A DNA stretch of 64,000 nt from an uncultured Oceanobacter sp. (GTDB lineage: Bacteria > Pseudomonadota > Gammaproteobacteria > Pseudomonadales > Oceanobacteraceae): assembly GCA_913061185.1 (NCBI GenBank), contig CAJXTI010000003.1:57690-121689 (forward strand), read 5' to 3'. A program made the position numbers and the translations under genes. The notes under the pieces are model-generated. The model had not been told where the DNA came from. It searched no databases and saw only the letters and a list, made by a program, of their open reading frames with translations. Shown here in pieces: positions 60,205 to 64,000 of the stretch (position 1 is its first letter; every line of letters starts with the position of its first letter).

Positions 60205-61281
60205 ATGGACGAGCTGTTATCTGCCTGGTGGCGACTGCGTCAAGTACGTGGCGTCGGTGCCACCACGCTCTACCAATTACGCGACCTGCTGGGCAGTCTT
60301 GATGCCTTGCCTGCTTGCTCCACCAGCGACTTGCTGGCACTGGGTCTGAAACCCGCCGTCGTGCAGCAATTTCAGCAACAACCCCTGACCGCCGCATTTG
60401 ATGCCCTGCTGGAATGGCAAAAAACACCCGGCCAGGGGTTATTAACCTGCGATGACCCGTGTTATCCACCCGCCCTGGCCAGCCTGACGGATGCCCCCTT
60501 GTGGCTCTACTGGCGCGGCAATCCAGTGGTGTTGCAACAGCCGCTGGTAGCGATGGTCGGCAGTCGTAATCCAACCCCTTATGCTCGTGACTGGGCCAGA
60601 CAGTGCGCTGCCGATCTGGCGCGGGCGGGTGTTTGTGTGGTCAGCGGGTTGGCACTGGGTATCGACGGTGCTGCCCATCAGGGCGCACTAGAGGGGGCTG
60701 GCAGCACCATTGCGGTGCTCGGTTGTGGTGCCGATGTGGTTTATCCGAAACGCCATCGCCCCCTGTACGAACAGATTTATCAACGCGGGCTGATTTTGTC
60801 GGAACTGCCTGAGGGCACCCAGCCACAGGCGTCGTTTTTCCCCGGCCGCAACCGCATTGTCAGTGGCTTGTGCGGCGCGGTGATTGTGGTCGAAGCCGCG
60901 ATCAAAAGCGGCTCGTTGATTACTGCTCGACTGGCCGCCCAACAGGGCCGGGATGTGATGGCCTTGCCCGGTGCTGTCACCAACCCGCTCGCTGCGGGCT
61001 GTCATCAACTGATTCGCGACGGTGCGCTGTTGGTGCGCGATGCCGCCGACGTACTGCAAGAACTGGATATGCTCTGTCTGACTCCACCGGCCAGCGAACC
61101 GGCGCTCCAACCGTCGGTTCCGCCATTGGTAACCGAGCTGGACTTTGCCTCGACCACCAGCCTGGATGTGCTGGCCATTCGTACTGGCGAATCGGTCTCC
61201 ACGCTGATGGCCAGCCTGCTGGAGCTGGAACTCGAAGGCTGGCTGACGCAGGAGCCGGGCGGTTATCGGCGTTTGCGCTGA
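60205..61281 (+). CDS. dprA: DNA processing protein DprA (Smf)
   Basis: DprA protects incoming single-stranded DNA and loads RecA during natural transformation. The 358-residue protein has the Rossmann-like core AMVGSRNPTPYARDWARQ, VVSGLALGIDGAAHQGALE and FFPGRNRIVSGL, then a C-terminal winged-helix-like region. ATG at 60205 has AGGAGC eight bases upstream. It is the last backbone gene before the cassette region. Confidence 0.95.
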   Translation: MDELLSAWWRLRQVRGVGATTLYQLRDLLGSLDALPACSTSDLLALGLKPAVVQQFQQQPLTAAFDALLEWQKTPGQGLLTCDDPCYPPALASLTDAPLWLYWRGNPVVLQQPLVAMVGSRNPTPYARDWARQCAADLARAGVCVVSGLALGIDGAAHQGALEGAGSTIAVLGCGADVVYPKRHRPLYEQIYQRGLILSELPEGTQPQASFFPGRNRIVSGLCGAVIVVEAAIKSGSLITARLAAQQGRDVMALPGAVTNPLAAGCHQLIRDGALLVRDAADVLQELDMLCLTPPASEPALQPSVPPLVTELDFASTTSLDVLAIRTGESVSTLMASLLELELEGWLTQEPGGYRRLR

Positions 61282-61749
61282 GGGCTGGCCTGATTGGAGC
61301 CTAAGATACAGAGTTACCAGAGCCTGCTGCCTAGTCATCATGACCTCTTTGCTCTGAGGCTGTATCCATTCAGCCGCATAAAGCTGGAGATTTGATTGAT
61401 GAAAGGGCTTTTGCTCATGGTTCTGCTCCTCTCGAAAGAACTGCATGAATAAACAGAATACCAGTGCTGCAAATACAAACGTGCGTGTTGTGTCAGAATT
61501 AATTGCCTGTTTTTCCATCAGCTGTTAGCGTAAGTGGTCGACATAAGAGGCATTAGAGCATTGGGGAAAATGCTTTGCGTGCCATCAAGGATGGAAAAAC
61601 ACGCATGCGCGCTTAGTCGGGCAGGAACGGTTGGGTAGGTAGTGAAATGATTAATAAAATCAAAGGCTTAAATGATATTTGCAACAAAATAAGCCACCGA
61701 TAAAACGCGTATGCTCAGAAATAAAACTGTTACAGTCCCGGAGTTAATA
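61282..61749. other. Intergenic region between dprA and the cassette array
   Basis: This 468-bp stretch marks the change from GC-balanced backbone genes to AT-richer acquired DNA. I see no terminator, tRNA, integrase or clear attachment site. A minus-strand frame starting at 61518 (MEKQAINSDTTRTFVFAALV) has a hydrophobic start but runs on antisense through dprA, so it is not called. Confidence 0.5.
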
Positions 61750-62256
61750 ATGAAAAATTTGATTATCTTTATAATTTTCTTATATGCAAGTGCGGCATAT
61801 TCCTTATGTGAAGACTCGAAGTTTGCTAAAGACTCTTCAGTAAGTTCGAATGATCACACCGCAAAATTACTTGTTAAGGAAGATGCTGAATTCAACTCTT
61901 ACTTTGTTCAGTTTGATGGTGATTTTGATCAGTTACTTACAAAGGTAAAAAAAGAAGACTGTGGCTGGGGTGTTTTCGAACCTTCTGGAATATTAGAATT
62001 TTTCAGTATATCTTCAGAATATTCATTATTTCAATTTAGCTGGGATTACAATCCAAGCGGCTCAGCATATGCAGATAAATACTTTTGCTACATGTATCTA
62101 CAATTCGAGGAAGAAGCAGAGGTATTATACAACTCTTGTGAGAATGTAATTGATGATCCAGGGTTGCCAAAAGGATTTACAAGTTATGATATTAAAAACG
62201 GCAAGCTTACACTCACAGATGAAAATGATTTAATAGTATTCGAGAAGGGCTTGTAA
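61750..62256 (+). CDS. Small secreted protein, first cassette
   Basis: Unrecognised 168-residue protein with a good signal peptide (MKNLIIFIIFLYASAAYSLC). The mature part is acidic and has several Cys residues. ATG at 61750 is chosen over an in-frame ATG 13 codons earlier because CGGAG lies six bases upstream and the signal peptide starts there. Base composition is clearly AT-richer than the backbone. The stop codon lies inside the attC-like left core, as in integron cassettes. Confidence 0.8.
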   Translation: MKNLIIFIIFLYASAAYSLCEDSKFAKDSSVSSNDHTAKLLVKEDAEFNSYFVQFDGDFDQLLTKVKKEDCGWGVFEPSGILEFFSISSEYSLFQFSWDYNPSGSAYADKYFCYMYLQFEEEAEVLYNSCENVIDDPGLPKGFTSYDIKNGKLTLTDENDLIVFEKGL

Positions 62257-62312
62257 CAAAAAATTCCAGGGGACTGCGGCCCCAGCCCCAGCCCCAGAGT
62301 TTGGCGTTACAC
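62251..62312. other. attC-like recombination site a
   Basis: The ends TTGTAAC and GTTACAC are near-complementary. The inside pairs imperfectly (left arm TAACAAAAAATTCCAGGGG; right arm complement TAACGCCAAACTCTGGGGC). The centre has repeated CCCCAG units (62279-62297). It directly follows a gene and precedes the next, the cassette pattern. It is less similar to sites b and c than they are to each other. Confidence 0.5.
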
Positions 62313-62366
62313 TGCTTAATCTCTCTCTTGCAAAAAAAATACGGCAACGCCGTATAATCTGGTGTT

Positions 62367-62680
62367 ATGATATTTATCGAAACCAGTGTTTTTACGAAAC
62401 TTCTCTCAGATTACCTTTCAGATGAAGATTATCGTGCATTGCAGACTTATCTCATACAAAAGCCCGATGTTGGCGATATCGTCAAGGGTTCCCCGGTGGT
62501 GTTAGGAAATTTCGCTGGGCTCCCGATGGAAAGGGAAAAAGCGGTGGTGTTCGAGTTATCTACTATTGGAAGAAGCCTGATCGTGAGATTTGGATGCTTA
62601 CGATTTATAGTAAATCGGAGCGACCTACGATTCCTGGTCATATTTTGAAACAAATTGCAGAGCCAATAGATCATGAGTAA
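62367..62680 (+). pseudogene. RelE/HigB-like toxin with a frameshift
   Basis: The first 41 codons read as a HigB-type toxin (MIFIETSVFTKLLSDYLSDE). At a CCCC run (62491-62494) the frame is lost. In the -1 frame the toxin continues GGVRKFRWAPDGKGKSGGVR, then VIYYWKKPDREIWMLTIYSK, and ends PIDHE with its TAA at 62678-62680, overlapping the antitoxin ATG by 8 bases. It aligns well by eye with the intact toxin at 63073. Either it is inactivated or a single-base error or slippage is involved. Confidence 0.82.
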
Positions 62681-62951
62681 GCGAGATATTGGTGCTGAGA
62701 TTCTGGGTGGCATTAGAAAAATTCAGCAGTACAAGAAAGGTAAGGTTCAATTAAAAACCACAGCGCTTTCGGAGCCTTCGCCACCACAAGTGATCCGCTC
62801 AAAGCTCAAAATGTCTCAATCAGCATTTGCGGGGGTTAGTATGCGTACGCTCCAAGATTGGGAGCAGGGCCGCCGCGAACCGCCAGGCCCGGCTGTGGCC
62901 CTGCTACGTATTGCAGAACAACACCCGGAAGTCTTTACTCAACTGTACTAA
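62673..62951 (+). CDS. HigA/NadS-like antitoxin (XRE family), cassette 2
   Basis: A 92-residue antitoxin with a C-terminal Xre helix-turn-helix: VIRSKLKMSQSAFAGVSMRT then LQDWEQGRREPPGPAVALLR. It resembles the second antitoxin at 63.4 kb (LQEWEQGRRQPSGAAKALIN). Toxin first, antitoxin second and overlapping is the higBA arrangement. It likely binds the upstream promoter and, if the toxin were made, neutralises it. Confidence 0.88.
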   Translation: MSKRDIGAEILGGIRKIQQYKKGKVQLKTTALSEPSPPQVIRSKLKMSQSAFAGVSMRTLQDWEQGRREPPGPAVALLRIAEQHPEVFTQLY

Positions 62952-62953
62952 AC

Positions 62954-63025
62954 CTGTAACGAGCGTAGGCTGTCGGCCACAATTTCCGCTGCGTTCCAAA
63001 CCAGCCGCAGCTACGGGCGTTAGCC
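62954..63025. other. attC-like recombination site b
   Basis: An imperfect palindrome of about 72 bp starts three bases past the antitoxin stop. The left arm TAACGAGCGTAGGCTGTCGG pairs with the complement of the right arm (TAACGCCCGTAGCTGCGGC), with a few unpaired bases as in attC hairpins. It ends in GGGCGTTAG. It shares AAACCAGCCGCAG-TACGGGCGTTAG with site c, with one base differing at the dash. Confidence 0.65.
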
Positions 63026-63072
63026 GTAAATACCACTTGCTGCGGTTACGTCAATGACGTATAGTTCATGCT

Positions 63073-63387
63073 ATGTACACAATTATTGAAACTCCTACAT
63101 TTAAAAATGATGTAGAGAGAATTTGGTCAGAAGATGAGCGCGGTGAATTTTGCACTTGGATTGCGGCAAATCCCAATGAGGGTGATGTCATTCCAAATAG
63201 TGGAGGTTGTCGAAAAATCCGATGGTCAAAGCGAGGTGCTGGCAAACGAGGTGGTGTAAGAGTTATTTACTATACAAAGCTAGCTAATGGCGAAATTTGG
63301 TTGCTAGTAATTTACAGCAAGTCCGTAAAAGAAAATATACCTACTCATATTCTTAAATCAATTCGCGAGGTAATTGAAAATGAATAA
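63073..63387 (+). CDS. RelE/HigB-like toxin, cassette 3
   Basis: An intact 104-residue toxin of the RelE/ParE fold (probably a ribosome-dependent mRNA endonuclease). It has EGDVIPNSGGCRKIRWSKRG, KRGGVRVIYYTKLANGEIWL and the conserved LVIYSKSVKENIP. The order toxin-antitoxin, with the antitoxin ATG overlapping the toxin stop, marks a higBA-type operon. Composition is AT-rich relative to the backbone. Confidence 0.9.
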   Translation: MYTIIETPTFKNDVERIWSEDERGEFCTWIAANPNEGDVIPNSGGCRKIRWSKRGAGKRGGVRVIYYTKLANGEIWLLVIYSKSVKENIPTHILKSIREVIENE

Positions 63388-63682
63388 ATCCCAAATAATG
63401 TCAGGCGAAGAGCTTGGCGAAAAGTTACTCCTGTCAGTTCGTGAAATGCAAGCTGGCAATGCCGCTCGCACGACCAAAGTAGAGCCTAACGATGTAGCCA
63501 AAGCTAGGCTGAAAACGGGCTTATCTCAAACGCAATTTGCATCAGCATTACAAATTTCTGCTCGTACCTTGCAAGAATGGGAGCAAGGCCGTAGACAGCC
63601 TTCAGGTGCAGCCAAAGCTTTAATTAACATAGCGTTTCGCCACCCTGAAGTTATTCAAGAAGAAGTTCAGGCGAACGGCTGA
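63380..63682 (+). CDS. HigA/NadS-like antitoxin (XRE family), cassette 3
   Basis: A 100-residue Xre-family antitoxin from ATG at 63380 (MNKSQIMSGEELGEKLLLSV). The helix-turn-helix is ARLKTGLSQTQFASALQISA, then RTLQEWEQGRRQPSGAAKAL. It is paired with the intact toxin just upstream and paralogous to the antitoxin at 62.7 kb. The stop codon lies at the edge of attC-like site c. Confidence 0.9.
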   Translation: MNKSQIMSGEELGEKLLLSVREMQAGNAARTTKVEPNDVAKARLKTGLSQTQFASALQISARTLQEWEQGRRQPSGAAKALINIAFRHPEVIQEEVQANG

Positions 63683-63747
63683 CAAGGCGGTATTGTCGGA
63701 TCAATTTTTCGCTGCCTCAAAACCAGCCGCAGTTACGGGCGTTAGTT
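63677..63747. other. attC-like recombination site c
   Basis: An imperfect palindrome of about 71 bp overlaps the antitoxin stop. The left side (CTGACAAGGCGGTATTGTCGG) mirrors the right side (complement CTAACGCCCGTAACTGCGGC). The right half is nearly identical to that of site b. Together the two sites define the second toxin-antitoxin pair as one cassette. Confidence 0.65.
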
Positions 63748-63799
63748 TGCCCACTGGAGATAGTCAGTCGATGGGGAATTTTTGCTTCTGGTGTAGAAC

Positions 63800-64000
63800 T
63801 GTCAATGGCCATCTATTTTGATCCACCTTTGGCCAATAAAATTGACCCACTTTTTGAGCATTAACTGCCCAGTTTCTGCTTCAGCCGGTAGCTTTCTCCG
63901 CCCATCATAAACACCTGCGAGTGGTGGATAATCCGGTCGATGATCGGTACTGCGACGTCGTCCTCGTGGAAGAACTCCCCCCAACTGGTGAAGTCCTTGT
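63800..64000 (-). mobile_element. Terminal part of an IS21-family element
   Basis: The element begins with TGTCAATGGCC near 63800. About 60 bp of terminal sequence follow, with two similar blocks (TTTTGATCCACCTTTGGCC and AAATTGACCCACTTTTTGAG), as in multiple-ended IS21 termini. Then comes the 3' end of istB. The other end lies beyond the window. It seems to have inserted just after attC-like site c. Confidence 0.75.
63861..64000 (-). CDS. istB: IstB-like ATP-binding protein, C-terminal fragment
   Basis: The last 46 codons of an IstB-type transposition helper read on the minus strand: WGEFFHEDDVAVPIIDRIIH, then QVFMMGGESYRLKQKLGS and TAA at 63861-63863. The DRIIHHSQVFMMGGESYR segment is typical of IS21-family IstB C-termini. 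The gene is cut by the window end, not visibly broken. Confidence 0.88.
   Translation of the reverse strand, partial: KDFTSWGEFFHEDDVAVPIIDRIIHHSQVFMMGGESYRLKQKLGS

Noticed and set aside
60688..61518. 276-codon minus-strand frame over dprA with a hydrophobic N-terminus
   Set aside because: Most of it is antisense to dprA, and there is no convincing ribosome-binding site at 61518.
62279..62297. CCCCAG short tandem repeats as a microsatellite
   Set aside because: They fit the loop part of attC-like site a, and three units are too few to call separately.

Overview
The window looks like an origin-proximal segment of a gammaproteobacterial chromosome, most likely a marine Oceanospirillales/Pseudomonadales-type organism. 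The support is gene order: mnmG-rsmG-parA-parB-atpIBEFHA on one side, rpmH-rnpA-yidD-yidC-mnmE in the middle, dnaA-dnaN-recF-gyrB next, and then plsC, gmhB, glyS, glyQ, an LpxL-like acyltransferase, trkH, trkA, rsmB, fmt, def, a LysM protein and dprA. I recognise that order from Pseudomonas-like genomes. The genus is not determinable by eye.

Layout. 1-9.0 kb: ATP synthase genes (atpA to atpI, minus strand), then parB, parA, rsmG and mnmG (minus). 9.0-12.4 kb: a DnaA-box-bearing intergenic region, two paralogous lipoprotein genes, a TetR regulator and an intergenic stretch with a strong inverted repeat and a possible gene remnant. 12.4-16.4 kb: mnmE, yidC, yidD, rnpA, rpmH (minus). 16.4-16.9 kb: probable oriC. 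16.9-24.6 kb: dnaA, dnaN, recF, gyrB, fabV (plus). A perfect parS site and several near-matches lie between 19.9 and 24.9 kb. 24.9-27.2 kb: a MOSC-domain protein, plsC and gmhB (minus).

27.3-46.3 kb: an aryl polyene (APE, xanthomonadin/flexirubin-like pigment) biosynthetic cluster sits between gmhB and glyS. It holds two acyl carrier proteins, two ketosynthases plus a ketosynthase-like chain-length-factor protein, a ketoreductase, a stand-alone dehydratase, an AMP-ligase fused to a second dehydratase, a thioesterase, and an aromatic amino acid ammonia-lyase. It also holds two acyltransferases, a glycosyltransferase, an MMPL exporter, a LolA-like carrier, a DUF3261-type lipoprotein, a small membrane protein, a halogenase-like flavoprotein and a phosphopantetheinyl transferase. 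Read together, a lyase makes an aryl-acrylate starter, the ligase loads it on an ACP, the KS/KR/DH set extends and dehydrates it into a polyene, acyl- and glycosyltransferases attach it to a lipid carrier, and the LolA/MMPL/lipoprotein set moves it to the outer membrane. A 1298-bp IS5-type element with a 4-bp target duplication has cut off the first codons of one ACP gene.

46.4-61.3 kb: glyS, glyQ, a histidine kinase and a response regulator with TPR-like repeats, an LpxL-like acyltransferase, the def-fmt-rsmB-trkA-trkH operon, a LysM protein and dprA. 61.7-63.75 kb: an AT-richer stretch that I read as an integron-type cassette array without a visible integrase. It has three small cassettes (a secreted protein and two HigBA-like toxin-antitoxin pairs, the first with a frameshifted toxin), each followed by an attC-like imperfect palindrome. 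The window ends inside an IS21-family element (istB end).
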